A stretch of 64,000 nt of DNA from Streptomyces spiralis (GTDB taxonomy: Bacteria; Actinomycetota; Actinomycetes; Streptomycetales; Streptomycetaceae), in assembly GCF_014654675.1 (NCBI RefSeq), contig NZ_BNBC01000008.1, positions 124,001 to 188,000 on the forward strand, given 5' to 3'. Shown one piece after another: positions 42,348 through 51,429 of the stretch. The notes under the pieces are model-generated. The model made no database searches, was not told the origin of the DNA, and saw only the letters and a list, made by a program, of their open reading frames with translations. Positions within the stretch are counted from its first letter, which is position 1; each line of letters opens with the position of its first letter. The translations under genes and the position numbers were made by a program.

Positions 42348-43549
42348 GCCTCCACCTCATCCGCCATGGGGATCACCGCGAGGACGCGCGTCCCGTCGCC
42401 CACCGAACTCGTCACCGTTAGCCTCCCGCCCAGTTCCGCCAGCCGTTTGCGCATGCCGTCGAGCCCGAAACCCGTCGACTCATCCACAACGAATCCGGCT
42501 CCGTCGTCGGTGATCTCCAGCTCTACCCCGTACGGCCGCCGGACCAGCACCACGCCGACCGTGGACGCTCGCGCGTGCTTGCGCACGTTGGCCAGGGACT
42601 CCTGGGTGCAGCGCAGCAGCGCGATCCGGGTGTGCTGGTCGCAGTCGAGGTCTGACAGGTCGGCGTCCACGGTGAGCTCGGTGTCCTCCGCGAAGCGGTC
42701 CAGCGTGCGGCGCAGCGTCTGGGCCACCGAACCGGACTCCTCGCGGCCCGGGCCCGGCTGCCCGGCCGAGGCGACCAGCTCACGGGCCTCGGCGAGGTTC
42801 TCCCGGGCGGTGGATTCGATCGACCGCAGCTGCTGGACACTGCGTGCCGGATCCTCGGACATCCCCGCCCGGGCCGCCTCCGCGAGGACGATGATCGACG
42901 CGAAGCCCTGCGCGAGCGTGTCATGGATGTCCCGCGCGATGCGTTCCCGTTCGTCCGCCGCGCCCTGGCGCTGGTGCGCCTCGGAAAGACGCGCCTGTGT
43001 GCGCTCCAACTCCTCGATGAGCCGGGCCCGTTCGCTGCTCTGCGCAACGACCGAGTGCGCCCACAGGCCGATCAGTACGCCCACCGCGACCACGATCAGC
43101 GTGGACACCAGCGTCTCGCCGAAGAACTCCGCCGACCACCCCTGCCGAACCAGGCTGCCGGCCACCGTGGCGCCGGTTGCGAGCCCGAGAAACCCCATCG
43201 AGGCCCTGGGAGTGTGCCCGAACATCCAGTAGTGCGGCAGCGTCACCATGAACAGCGCCGCATAGCTGCTGCCCAGATACGCCAGCCCACCGAGCGCGAG
43301 GACGAGCACGGACAGGTACACCTGTGGACGTACGACGGGATTCCGAGGGAAGCGGTCGAGCACGGCGTAGCACAGCACCACGCAGCTGAGCAGCGCGAGC
43401 GCCTTGTACTTGCTCCCGCCGGGCGGAGCCGTCGTCACCAGCCCGACGGCCATCGCACCGAACAACACCCAGCACACTGTGTTCCACCGGCGCAGTGAAG
43501 TGGCCCAGAAGGCGTCGGCCGAGGCAGCGGTCAGAGCAGTCATGACCAT
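42344..43549 (-). CDS. Sensor histidine kinase (HisKA_3 type)
   Basis: 401 residues. Four to five transmembrane helices (residues 22-165) form a membrane-embedded sensor. They are followed by the dimerisation helix with the phospho-His in ERIARDIHDTLAQGF (His209) and a HATPase domain containing ESLANVRKHARAST and DDGAGFVVDESTGFGLDGMR. ATG 43549 is chosen because TGATG overlaps the MMPL stop, suggesting coupling; ATG 43543 is possible. It pairs with the LuxR regulator downstream and may sense a membrane or envelope signal related to the transporter. Confidence 0.93.
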   Translation of the reverse strand: MVMTALTAASADAFWATSLRRWNTVCWVLFGAMAVGLVTTAPPGGSKYKALALLSCVVLCYAVLDRFPRNPVVRPQVYLSVLVLALGGLAYLGSSYAALFMVTLPHYWMFGHTPRASMGFLGLATGATVAGSLVRQGWSAEFFGETLVSTLIVVAVGVLIGLWAHSVVAQSSERARLIEELERTQARLSEAHQRQGAADERERIARDIHDTLAQGFASIIVLAEAARAGMSEDPARSVQQLRSIESTARENLAEARELVASAGQPGPGREESGSVAQTLRRTLDRFAEDTELTVDADLSDLDCDQHTRIALLRCTQESLANVRKHARASTVGVVLVRRPYGVELEITDDGAGFVVDESTGFGLDGMRKRLAELGGRLTVTSSVGDGTRVLAVIPMADEVEA

Positions 43550-45747
43550 CAACGTACGTCGATCATCGGCCGCCCGTCGGACGTTTCGGCCGAGGCCGCT
43601 GCCGCGCGCACCGCTGCTCGCCCGGGCCACCAGCTCGCATCCCCGAGCAGCAGCATCGCCGACGGCAGGATCATGATGCGGACGATGAACGCGTCGAGCA
43701 GCACGGCCGCGGCGAGGACGAAGCCGATCTGCTTCATCTCGATGATGTGCAGGAAGACGAAGCTCACGAAGACGGTGGTCATCACCACCGCCGCGCTCGT
43801 CACCACGCTCGCCGACCGTCGGATTCCGTCGAGTACGGCCTGCCGCGTCGGCACCCCCGCGAGCACGGCCTCACGGATCCGGCTCACCACGAACACCTGG
43901 TAGTCCATGGAGAGCCCGAAGAGGATCACGAAGAGGAACAGCGGCACGCGCGATCCGATCGACCCCGTGGAGTGGAAGTCCAACAACCCCTCCGCCCAGG
44001 ACCCTTGGAAGACCAGGACGAGCAGCCCGAGCGCCGCCGCCGCGGACAGCAGGTTCAACCCGACACCGATCAGCCCCAGCACCACCGAGCGGAACGCGTA
44101 CGTGGTCATCGCGAAGGTGACCAGCAGCAACGCCCCCAGCACCCAGGGGAGTTTGCTGTTCTGGTGGGCGGGATAGTCGGCGTACCGGGCGACGTCCCCG
44201 CTCACTCCGAACTCCGTCCCGGGGACCCGGCCCACGGTCGCGGGCAGGTAGTCCTTCCGCAGGTGGTCGAGGGAGTCGTACGCCTGGTCGGAGTTGCCCA
44301 GGTACGGCACCTTCAGTTCGAGCGTGCTGATCCGCCGGTCGGCGGAGGTCCGGATGCGCGAGGCGCCGGCGAACAGCGGGTCGTCGCCGGCACGCCGGGC
44401 CAGCTCGTGGAGGGCGCTGGTGACCTCACCGGCGCGCGCGGCGTCGGCCCGTACGACGACCTGGTGCGTGACCCTGTGGTCCGGGAACGCCGCGTTGAGC
44501 CGGTCGTACACGCGCATGGCGGGGATGTCGCGGGAGTGCGTGTCCCGGCTCATCTCCGTGATCTTCAGCCCGGCCAGAGGGGTGACGAGCGCGAGCAGGG
44601 CGAGCACGGAGACGCACAGAGTGGTCAGAGGATGCCGACTCGCGGGTCGCAGCAGAGCGGCCCACACGCGGCCACCACCGTCGTTCCGCACCCGCCGCGC
44701 CGGCTTCCCGCGCTCGGCGCGGCGCCGCACCCTGCGCTCCTGCCTCTGGCCGAGCTTGACCAGAAGCGCGGGCAGCGCCGTCAGGGAACTTGCCACCGCG
44801 ACCAGGACGACCACGATCGTGCCGGTGGCAAGCGAGGAGAAGATGACATCGGCGGCCAGGTACAGCGTGGCGGTGGAGGCCACAACCGCGAGTCCGGACA
44901 CCACGACCGCCCGGCCCGAGGTCGCCGCGGCGAGCTCCACCAGCGCCTCGGGACTCAGCCGGCCGCCCGAGCGGGCCCGCTCCTCCCGCTCCCGCTTGAG
45001 GTAGAAGAGCGTGTAGTCGACGCCGACCGCGAGGCCGATCATGAGGATGACGTTCGTACCGACCCCGGCGTCAGGGGAGAGGTGGGACGCCACCATCGAC
45101 AGTCCGACGGCCGCCGCGATCGACGACAGCGCGAGCAGCAGGGGCACTCCCGCCATGGTCACGGACCCGAACACGACCAACAGGGTGATCAGGGTGATGG
45201 GAAGCGTGATCTCCTCCGAGAGCGCCAGGTCGTCGCCGCGCTGCTGGTCGACGCCCTTGCTGATGGAGGGACTGCCGGTCTCCTCCAGCAGCAGCTCCGG
45301 ATACGCCGTCCCGACGGCCCGGGTCTGCTCGACCAGCGCGCCGACCTTGTCCTTGGCGTCCCGCTCCTCGCCCCTCAGGGCCACCTCGACCATGAGGATC
45401 CGGCGGTCCCCGGACAGCAGCGGGTCGGCCACGCCCGCCACCTCGGGCAGCCCCCGCATCCGGGCCGTGAGGTCTCTCGCGGCGGCCTCGGCCGCGCTGT
45501 GGTCGAGCGGGCCCGACCGGGAGGAGATCAGCACCTGCTCGGTGGACCTGCGCTCCAGGTGCCCCTCGGCGGCCATCGTCTCCGCCCGCCCGGCCTCGCC
45601 GACCCGGTAGTCGGCTGTCGTCGCGCTGTGGGTACCGACGGCACTGCCGATCCCCAGGCACAGCACCACGAACACGAGCCAGCCGACGATGGCCCGCCAG
45701 GGGTGCCGGGCGCTCCAACGCGCCATGCGTACAGTGAGTGGTTTCAT
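43549..45747 (-). CDS. MMPL family RND-type membrane transporter
   Basis: 732 residues, two repeats of large extracellular loop plus helix bundle, 11-12 transmembrane helices. Typical segments are WSARHPWRAIVGWLVFVVLC, GLAVGVDYTLFYLKRERE (the essential GxxxDY motif) and FLFVILFGLSMDYQVFVVSR (the second DY pair). Such exporters carry lipids or hydrophobic compounds using proton motive force. It heads a three-gene coupled operon with a kinase and regulator, so it is probably induced by what it exports. AAGG precedes ATG 45747. Confidence 0.93.
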   Translation of the reverse strand: MKPLTVRMARWSARHPWRAIVGWLVFVVLCLGIGSAVGTHSATTADYRVGEAGRAETMAAEGHLERRSTEQVLISSRSGPLDHSAAEAAARDLTARMRGLPEVAGVADPLLSGDRRILMVEVALRGEERDAKDKVGALVEQTRAVGTAYPELLLEETGSPSISKGVDQQRGDDLALSEEITLPITLITLLVVFGSVTMAGVPLLLALSSIAAAVGLSMVASHLSPDAGVGTNVILMIGLAVGVDYTLFYLKREREERARSGGRLSPEALVELAAATSGRAVVVSGLAVVASTATLYLAADVIFSSLATGTIVVVLVAVASSLTALPALLVKLGQRQERRVRRRAERGKPARRVRNDGGGRVWAALLRPASRHPLTTLCVSVLALLALVTPLAGLKITEMSRDTHSRDIPAMRVYDRLNAAFPDHRVTHQVVVRADAARAGEVTSALHELARRAGDDPLFAGASRIRTSADRRISTLELKVPYLGNSDQAYDSLDHLRKDYLPATVGRVPGTEFGVSGDVARYADYPAHQNSKLPWVLGALLLVTFAMTTYAFRSVVLGLIGVGLNLLSAAAALGLLVLVFQGSWAEGLLDFHSTGSIGSRVPLFLFVILFGLSMDYQVFVVSRIREAVLAGVPTRQAVLDGIRRSASVVTSAAVVMTTVFVSFVFLHIIEMKQIGFVLAAAVLLDAFIVRIMILPSAMLLLGDASWWPGRAAVRAAAASAETSDGRPMIDVR

Positions 45748-45800
45748 GCCCGACAGCCTTGCTGGGCAGGGCGGTTGGCAGACAGAGGCAACGGGTTGAA

Positions 45801-45830
45801 CTCCGTGTCCACCGTTCGGTGGACACGGAG
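45801..45830. promoter_or_regulatory. 30-bp perfect palindrome upstream of the MMPL operon
   Basis: CTCCGTGTCCACCG and CGGTGGACACGGAG are perfect inverted 14-bp arms separated by TT. It lies 54 bp before the MMPL start. The two-turn symmetry fits a dimeric LuxR-type response regulator or a TetR repressor. A terminator role is less likely because no gene ends here. Confidence 0.75.
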
Positions 45831-46155
45831 CGCGAGAGCTTCCCGTGGGCCGGGCAAGGCCGCGCTGAGCTCGACCCGCAGTCGCACCGCGGTCCGGTCC
45901 GACACGGTCTTCGACGGCCGCCGTCCCCGCAGCTCCGGCCACTCGCCCGCACCTGCACCCGGTCCGGGCTGTGGCCAGGAGAGCACCGAGGAGCCGTGTG
46001 GCGCGGACTGGTGGTGCGGCGCGGTGGACCGGGCGCCGGAGCGGCGTGATGGCGGTCTCCTGAACCGGGGTCGGCGGGCGGGGTGCGACTTCGGTGCAGG
46101 GCCAATAGCGGATACGCGCGAGACTCCGACGTGGCAGCTGTGGCAGCCTGCGGAC
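45831..46155. other. Intergenic stretch, nothing recognised
   Basis: About 325 bp between the palindrome and a gene fragment. Frames are open on the minus strand only through composition; no start, ribosome site or family match is seen. Confidence 0.3.
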
Positions 46156-46293
46156 ATGCCAGAGCTGCGCTTTCATGGAGGCCGTCACTACGCCGTCCAG
46201 TGCCACTACGCCTTGCCGGACGACGCCTGGTGTGTGGAGCTGAGCGAGGCCGTCCGGGCGCCGGCTGCGTCTTGCCCACGATCAGCCGAGTGA
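46156..46293 (+). pseudogene. Fragment of a small conserved Streptomyces protein
   Basis: ATG 46156 opens PELRFHGGRHYAVQCHYALP and DDAWCVELSEAVRAP, the beginning of a roughly 90-residue family. It then loses homology and stops after 45 residues. The C-terminal half is missing. Confidence 0.45.
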
Positions 46294-46432
46294 CCGACGT
46301 CTGTACCTTCCTCAACCGTCTGCCCATACTGGCCCAGCTCCGTCTCACTGCCCTTGGTGGGTGAGCTCCGGGAGCTTCACGGCCGCGAGTGCGCGGCGAA
46401 CGTATTTGCGTGACCGTTCGAGGCGGAACTAC

Positions 46433-46762
46433 ATGACGAAGCAAGGAATCATCGAGATAGCGCGCATGGATGGGTCGGCCGCAGTGCAGGCCGAGGACGC
46501 GTTCAAACGGATTTACGCCGAGGCGTTCGCGGAGCCTTCGTACAACGAGACCGCAGACGACGTCGCCGCAGCTTTCCGCCGCTTCTCCGTACAGGCTCGC
46601 AACCGCACCTTTCGCGCTGTCTTGGCCCGTACCTCGGAGGGCGAGCCGATCGGAATGGCATACGGCTACCCGCTCGAGCCCGACACAGTGTGGTGGGACG
46701 AACTGACCGAGCCCGTGCCCGACGACATGAGGCGCGAGGACGGGCACCGCACCAGGGTTGGG
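46433..46762 (+). pseudogene. GNAT acetyltransferase, truncated after about 110 residues
   Basis: From ATG 46433 (GAGGCGG upstream) the frame reads FKRIYAEAFAEPSYNETADD, VQARNRTFRAVLARTSEGEP and GMAYGYPLEPDTVWWDELTE, then PVPDDMRREDGHRT. These are the front half of a GNAT protein. The acetyl-CoA-binding half should follow, but after 46762 the sequence becomes the tail of the convergent hydrolase gene and the frame turns into low-complexity read-through to 47086. The gene was cut by a rearrangement. Confidence 0.6.
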
Positions 46763-46775
46763 GGCTGGAAGAAGC

Positions 46776-47795
46776 CTACTTCTGCAGGAAGGACTGCAGC
46801 ATGGCCGTCACTTCCTGCGGCTTCTCCTCGGTCACCCAGTGACCCGAATCGTTCAGGACCCGGCCTTCGACGTTCACGGCGTACTTACGCCATTGGTCGG
46901 CGATACTGTCACCGAACGATTCCGAGCCGCCGATCGCCAGGATTGGCATCTTCAGTTTGCCTTCGGCCGCGAACTTCGCGTTCTGCCGGATGTCTTCGCG
47001 GAGCTGTCGGTACACGCTCATCCAGGCCGTCGTGCGCCCCGGCTGCTTCAGGTAGTGGGCGTAGAAGTCGTAGTCGGACGGCGTGAACGCAGACTTGTTG
47101 CTCCCCAAGTACTCGCCGACGAATCCCTCCACGAAGGCGCGCTCGTGGCCGGTGATGAGCTGCTCGGCGAGAGGCAGTTGGAACATGCCGAAGTGCCATG
47201 CCGACGGCTTGTTCGGATCGGCCTCCAGAGCCGGGTAGGTGTAGATGCTCTCGTCCGGAATGGGAGCTTCCATCACGGCCATGCGGCGCACCTCCGACGG
47301 CCACTGGGCCGCGTAGGCGTAGCTGACCCACAAACCGATGTCGTGGCCGACGAGCTGGACTCCCTTGTTCAGCTTCAGCTGCTTAAGCAGCTCATGCACG
47401 TCCCCGGCCATCTGCGCTGTCTGGTAACCGCTCTTGGTGACCTCGGAGTTGCCCATGCCGCGGAGGTCGACGGCAATCACGGTGTGGTTCTTGGCGAGTG
47501 GGCCCATCTGATTCCGCCACTCGGCCCACGTCTGAGGGAACCCGTGGATCAGCACCAACGGCGAACCTTTTCCGCCTTGCATGTAATGCATGCGGAAGCC
47601 GTTGACTTCCGCGTACTTGGACCGGAAACCGGGAGGCGGTTCCGCTTGCGGGAAAGTCGACTGCCCGGCACCGGGGCCATCCTCCCGGCTCTGGCTCCAT
47701 GCTGTGGTGCTTGCCGTGACGGAGACCATTAGGACGGTTACCAGCGCCGCGATGAGCGCGGTGATCCTATTGGCCTTTCCTATTCGGGTACCCAC
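46776..47795 (-). CDS. Exported alpha/beta hydrolase (epoxide hydrolase/dehalogenase-like)
   Basis: 339 residues from GTG 47795 (AGGAGGG upstream). A signal peptide (residues 1-36) is followed by the fold marks PLVLIHGFPQTWAEWRNQM (oxyanion HG), VQLVGHDIGLWVSYAYA (nucleophile Asp in GHDIG) and LNDSGHWVTEEKPQEV (catalytic His). An Asp nucleophile points to epoxide hydrolase, haloalkane dehalogenase or related enzymes rather than a Ser esterase. Its substrate is unknown. Its 3' end abuts a truncated GNAT gene, so this locus is a junction of acquired DNA. Confidence 0.88.
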   Translation of the reverse strand: MGTRIGKANRITALIAALVTVLMVSVTASTTAWSQSREDGPGAGQSTFPQAEPPPGFRSKYAEVNGFRMHYMQGGKGSPLVLIHGFPQTWAEWRNQMGPLAKNHTVIAVDLRGMGNSEVTKSGYQTAQMAGDVHELLKQLKLNKGVQLVGHDIGLWVSYAYAAQWPSEVRRMAVMEAPIPDESIYTYPALEADPNKPSAWHFGMFQLPLAEQLITGHERAFVEGFVGEYLGSNKSAFTPSDYDFYAHYLKQPGRTTAWMSVYRQLREDIRQNAKFAAEGKLKMPILAIGGSESFGDSIADQWRKYAVNVEGRVLNDSGHWVTEEKPQEVTAMLQSFLQK

Positions 47796-48441
47796 GAGTC
47801 CCTCCTGAAGTCAGTTTCTCTTCATGCGTCGAATCTGGCACGGCGCACAATGGCGAACTCCTCCGGCAGACCATCTCTATTTCCCCCCAAGTTCACCCGG
47901 ACAGCAAGCTGATCAGAACATCCAAGACAAAAATCAACCCGACCAAGTAGTACTAGACCATTCGAGTTGTTTCCGGCAGACAGTGCAGCCGATCCGGGCC
48001 CGCATTTCCCACGGCCTCCGCGTCTGATCCAACACTTGCGGGTCTCCAGCTCCATCAACAGCCCGCCGATCGGGTCTCGGAAGCTGAAACGGGCATCGCG
48101 GGGCGTGGGAACCAGGCACCCCGGGGATCCACGCAAGCGATCGGCCAGGTCATCCACAACCGTCGACCTGCAGCCGCCCCGTCCTGATGCGCGCCTCATC
48201 CCGGCAGCTGGCAATGTGAGCCGTCCGAGTGAATCCGATATCTCCTCCGGTTCCTCATACCTCGACGCCGATCCAGTCGCGGGTGCCTGTCTGCGGGAGT
48301 CCGGCGGATCATGACGTGCGGCCTGCTGGCGCTGAATCGCTGTAGCGACCCGACCCGCCGGACAAGGAGCTGGGCGGAGCAGGTCGGGTCCGTCGACAAA
48401 TGGCTCGACATCGGTCGCGGTGATGGGGGACGCTTCGCGCG
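47796..48441. other. Decayed intergenic region
   Basis: About 650 bp, less GC-rich than most of the window near 47880-47960. On the minus strand 48041-48166 reads VVDDLADRLRGSPGCLVPTP and ARFSFRDPIGGLLMELE, which resembles the end of a VOC protein, but no start or domain beginning is present. Confidence 0.35.
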
Positions 48442-48948
48442 ATGACCAGAATCGACGACACCCCGCCCGCGTGGGACGAGCGCACCCAGCTCACCACGTT
48501 CCTCGACTACGCACGTGACACCGCCCGCGCCAAGTGCGATGGCGTCTCCGCGGAGAACGCGCGCAAGGCGCTCCTGCCGGGCTCACCGCTGATGACCATG
48601 AGCGGACTGATCAACCACCTCCGCTGGGTCGAGTACTACTGGTTCCAAGTGGTCTTCCTCGGCGAGGAAGACGGGGGCCCCTGGACCGAGGAGGACCCCG
48701 ACCGCGAGATGCGTATCGCCGTCGACTTCCCGCTCACGCAGTTGCTCGACGAATACGCCGAACAGAGCGCCCGCTACCGCGAACTGGTCGCCGGGAACGG
48801 TCTGGACAAGCAGGCCCAGCGAGCTGTCCGCAACGGCCTCCACGTCGATCTGCGCTGGATCCTCCTCCACCTCACCGAGGAGACGGCCCGCCACAACGGT
48901 CACCTGGACATCCTGCGCGAGATGCTCGACGGCACGACCGGCGACTAG
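48442..48948 (+). CDS. DinB family protein (DUF664)
   Basis: 168 residues, a complete DUF664/DinB helical bundle: LTTFLDYARDTARAKCDGVS, MSGLINHLRWVEYYWFQVVF and VDLRWILLHLTEETARHNGH supply the three metal-binding His. It has the usual length. Relatives are mycothiol- or bacillithiol-dependent transferases of unknown substrate. It stands alone after a decayed region. Confidence 0.9.
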   Translation: MTRIDDTPPAWDERTQLTTFLDYARDTARAKCDGVSAENARKALLPGSPLMTMSGLINHLRWVEYYWFQVVFLGEEDGGPWTEEDPDREMRIAVDFPLTQLLDEYAEQSARYRELVAGNGLDKQAQRAVRNGLHVDLRWILLHLTEETARHNGHLDILREMLDGTTGD

Positions 48949-49267
48949 ATCCGGCGGAGATCATGGGCGGAGCCGGAGTCGGATCGAGGCGACGGTGACG
49001 GTGCTCGAGGTGACGGTGCCGTGGAAGGTGTAACCGCTTTGTGCGCTTGATCTGGCGTCGTCGCAGGACCTTCATCATTGGGAGTCCTCGACCTTTACCC
49101 GGCCACCGACGCGCCCCCCTCTGCCGGGCCCCGCAGAACTCATGCTGGACGTCCAACGCGTCAAGCGAGCCGGGCGATGACCCGGCAGCGCCTCGGGTGC
49201 ATCAGCGATCCATCGAAGATCACTGACACGAGGATGGTGCACCAGTGAGCACGCTGCCCGCCTGGAG
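48949..49267. other. Intergenic stretch, nothing recognised
   Basis: About 320 bp between convergent genes. GTGACGGTG is repeated at 48994-49020. No hairpin or gene could be supported. Confidence 0.3.
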
Positions 49268-50029
49268 TCAGACGGGCTGGCCGATCGGACGGATCGTCAC
49301 CGTGTTGAGGTCGACGCCTGCCGGCTGGTCGAGCGCGAAGCCGATCGCCTCGGCCACCGAATCCGGGCTCATCGCGATGGGGGGAGCCTGGCCGTGCCAG
49401 AACGCGGTGTCGATCATGCCTGGGTTCACGACCGTGACTCCGATGCCGCGGGTCGTGGCGTGCAGGCGGAGGTTCTCGGCGAAGCCGACCACTGCCCACT
49501 TCGTGGCGGAGTAGAGGTTGCCCGGGCTGTTCTTGATTCCGGCCACGCTGCCGATGAGGACCAGCCGGCCGCGGGACTGCTCGAGGTGGGGCAGGGTCGC
49601 CTTGGCCAGCAGAGCCGGGCCGAGCACGTTGGCCAGTACCATCGGTGCCCACAGCTCCGGATCGCCGCCGTCGATGACGCCGGCACCGCCCGTCCGGAAG
49701 TGATCGGCGGACGCGCCGCCTGCGTTCGCGATTGCCGCGTCGAGCGACCCGAAGCGCTCCACCGTGCTGGTGACCGCCGTGTTCGTGGAGTCCCAGTCGG
49801 AGGCATCTGCTACCAGGCCCAGGACGCGGTCCGCGTGGCCGACTTCGTCGAGGAAGGCCTTGAGCCGACCAGGGTCGCGCCCGGTGACGGCGACCCGGTG
49901 GCCACGCACGAGCAGGAGCCGAGCGGTCGCGGCGCCGATCCCGCTCGTGCCACCGGTGATCAGGACCGTCTTTCCAGCGGCCGGCGATGCGCCGGAGTCG
50001 GTGAGTGTGTCAGTGAGTGAGGTGTTCAT
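49268..50029 (-). CDS. Short-chain dehydrogenase/reductase (SDR)
   Basis: 253 residues. The NAD(P) motif VLITGGTSGIGAATARLLLV is near residue 22, NAGG follows at the expected place, and the catalytic Tyr/Lys pair lies in NLYSATKWAVVGFAENLRL with a Ser in LIGSVAGIKNS. Classical SDR with unknown alcohol or ketone substrate. It is divergent from a MmyB-type regulator, an arrangement that is usual for this regulator family. Confidence 0.92.
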   Translation of the reverse strand: MNTSLTDTLTDSGASPAAGKTVLITGGTSGIGAATARLLLVRGHRVAVTGRDPGRLKAFLDEVGHADRVLGLVADASDWDSTNTAVTSTVERFGSLDAAIANAGGASADHFRTGGAGVIDGGDPELWAPMVLANVLGPALLAKATLPHLEQSRGRLVLIGSVAGIKNSPGNLYSATKWAVVGFAENLRLHATTRGIGVTVVNPGMIDTAFWHGQAPPIAMSPDSVAEAIGFALDQPAGVDLNTVTIRPIGQPV

Positions 50030-50130
50030 GGCGTCCACTCTGTGGCGCGGCGCGGGCCCGCGACAGTTGCTTCCGAAGGTGGGGACGACATCCCCTGGCG
50101 CCAACGGCGCCGCCCAGGGAGGCTGTGCCT

Positions 50131-50994
50131 ATGTCGAACACGAGGTACTCCGAACTCGGTGGCTTCCTGCGTTCGCGACGCGAGCGGATCCGCCCTGAGG
50201 AGGTCGGGCTCGCGCCCGGCCCGCGGCGCCGCGTCCCCGGTCTGCGTCGCGACGAGGTCGCCGTTCTGGCCGGCGCCTCGGTGGAGTACTACACCGAGCT
50301 CGAGCGCGGTGCCGGCTCGCAGCCCTCCGACCAGATGCTCGCCGCGCTCGCCCGCGCCCTGCGCCTCAGTCGCGACGAACGCGACCATCTGTATCGGCTG
50401 GCGAACCGCCCGATCCCGCACCAGGGCGGGACGGCGTCACACGTCCACCCCGCGATGCTCGACCTGCTGACGCGAATCGACGGGACCCCGGCGATGGTGA
50501 GCACCGACCTGCACACCGTTCTGGTCCAGAACCCGCTCGCCATCGCGATGCTCGGCGACCTGTCCGCGCACCACGGCCGCGCGGCGAGCTTCATCTACCG
50601 ATGGTTCACCGACCCGGCCTCGCGGCAGATCTACCCGCCGGAGGACCTCGCCCCGCAGTCACGCTCGTTCGTTGCCGACCTGCGCGCGGCAGTCGGGCGA
50701 CGCAGCCCAGGCGACGCCGAGGCGACCAAGCTGGTGGACGAGCTGCTGCAGCAGTCGCCGGAGTTCCAGGCGCTCTGGGCCGACCAGGACGTGGAGGTGC
50801 GCAGAGACGAGCGCAAGCGGATCGTCCACCCCACTGTTGGCATGCTCGACCTCAACTGCCTCAGCCTCTTCAGCGAGGACGGCCGCCAGCGGTTGCTCTG
50901 GTTCACCCCACGCGCCGGGACCGACACCGCCGAGAAGCTCGCGCTGCTGACCGTCGTGGGCACACAGGCGATGCAAACCGAACCAGTTCGATGA
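50131..50994 (+). CDS. MmyB-type helix-turn-helix transcriptional regulator
   Basis: 287 residues. The HTH half has LGGFLRSRRERIRPEEVGLA, RVPGLRRDEVAVLAGASVEY and YTELERGAGSQPSDQMLAAL. The MmyB ligand-binding half has PAMVSTDLHTVLVQNPLAIA and FQALWADQDVEVRRDERKRI. AGGGAGG precedes ATG 50131. Only 101 bp separate it from the SDR gene start, so it very probably represses or activates that gene. It is the second MmyB protein in the window, the other being at 18200-19093. Confidence 0.92.
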   Translation: MSNTRYSELGGFLRSRRERIRPEEVGLAPGPRRRVPGLRRDEVAVLAGASVEYYTELERGAGSQPSDQMLAALARALRLSRDERDHLYRLANRPIPHQGGTASHVHPAMLDLLTRIDGTPAMVSTDLHTVLVQNPLAIAMLGDLSAHHGRAASFIYRWFTDPASRQIYPPEDLAPQSRSFVADLRAAVGRRSPGDAEATKLVDELLQQSPEFQALWADQDVEVRRDERKRIVHPTVGMLDLNCLSLFSEDGRQRLLWFTPRAGTDTAEKLALLTVVGTQAMQTEPVR

Positions 50995-51293
50995 ACTGAC
51001 TCAACGAGGTCTGCCACGCGACCGGGCCGAACTGACCGACTGGCCGACATCCTGGCAGCGGCTGGGGACCCAGGACTGCGTCTGGTCGGGTGCTCGGCAC
51101 GTCGTCGTGGACGACGACGCCGAACCGGACCTCGACGGCGTTGTAAGGCTTGCGGGCAATCCCGAGCAGGCACCCCTTCACGCCCTGTAATGAGGCACCC
51201 ATGGCCAAAGGCCTGACGCTGCTGTAACGGGGGAAGGCCCCCTGACCGCTGAACCACCCCCGGCGAGGCGGCTTCGGCGGCCGGGTAGGAGAC
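50995..51293. other. Intergenic stretch, no gene supported
   Basis: About 300 bp. The minus strand reads YNAVEVRFGVVVHDDVPSTR in one frame, without start or known family. It may be decayed coding sequence. Confidence 0.3.
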
Positions 51294-51325
51294 GAGACCC
51301 GCACCTTCCCTGGGGTGCGGGTCTC
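51294..51325. terminator. Perfect 12-bp stem terminator
   Basis: GAGACCCGCACC (51294-51305) pairs with GGTGCGGGTCTC (51314-51325), followed by ATCGTTGG. It would end transcription coming from the MmyB gene. Confidence 0.7.
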
Positions 51326-51429
51326 ATCGTTGGGGCCACGCCGCCGTGCGTTGCGCAGCGTGACCGACCGCGGTGCCTTGGGCAGCCACGCACCTGACCG
51401 GTTCCGGTTGTGTGGTGGTCAGGGGGAGG

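Noticed and set aside
43747..46293. An 848-residue plus-strand frame opposite the MMPL gene
   Set aside because: High-GC antisense shadow of the MMPL gene; composition rich in His/Gln/Arg with no domain.
48041..48166. Possible VOC-domain tail
   Set aside because: Pattern is suggestive, but there is no first half, no start and no metal ligand that I can place.
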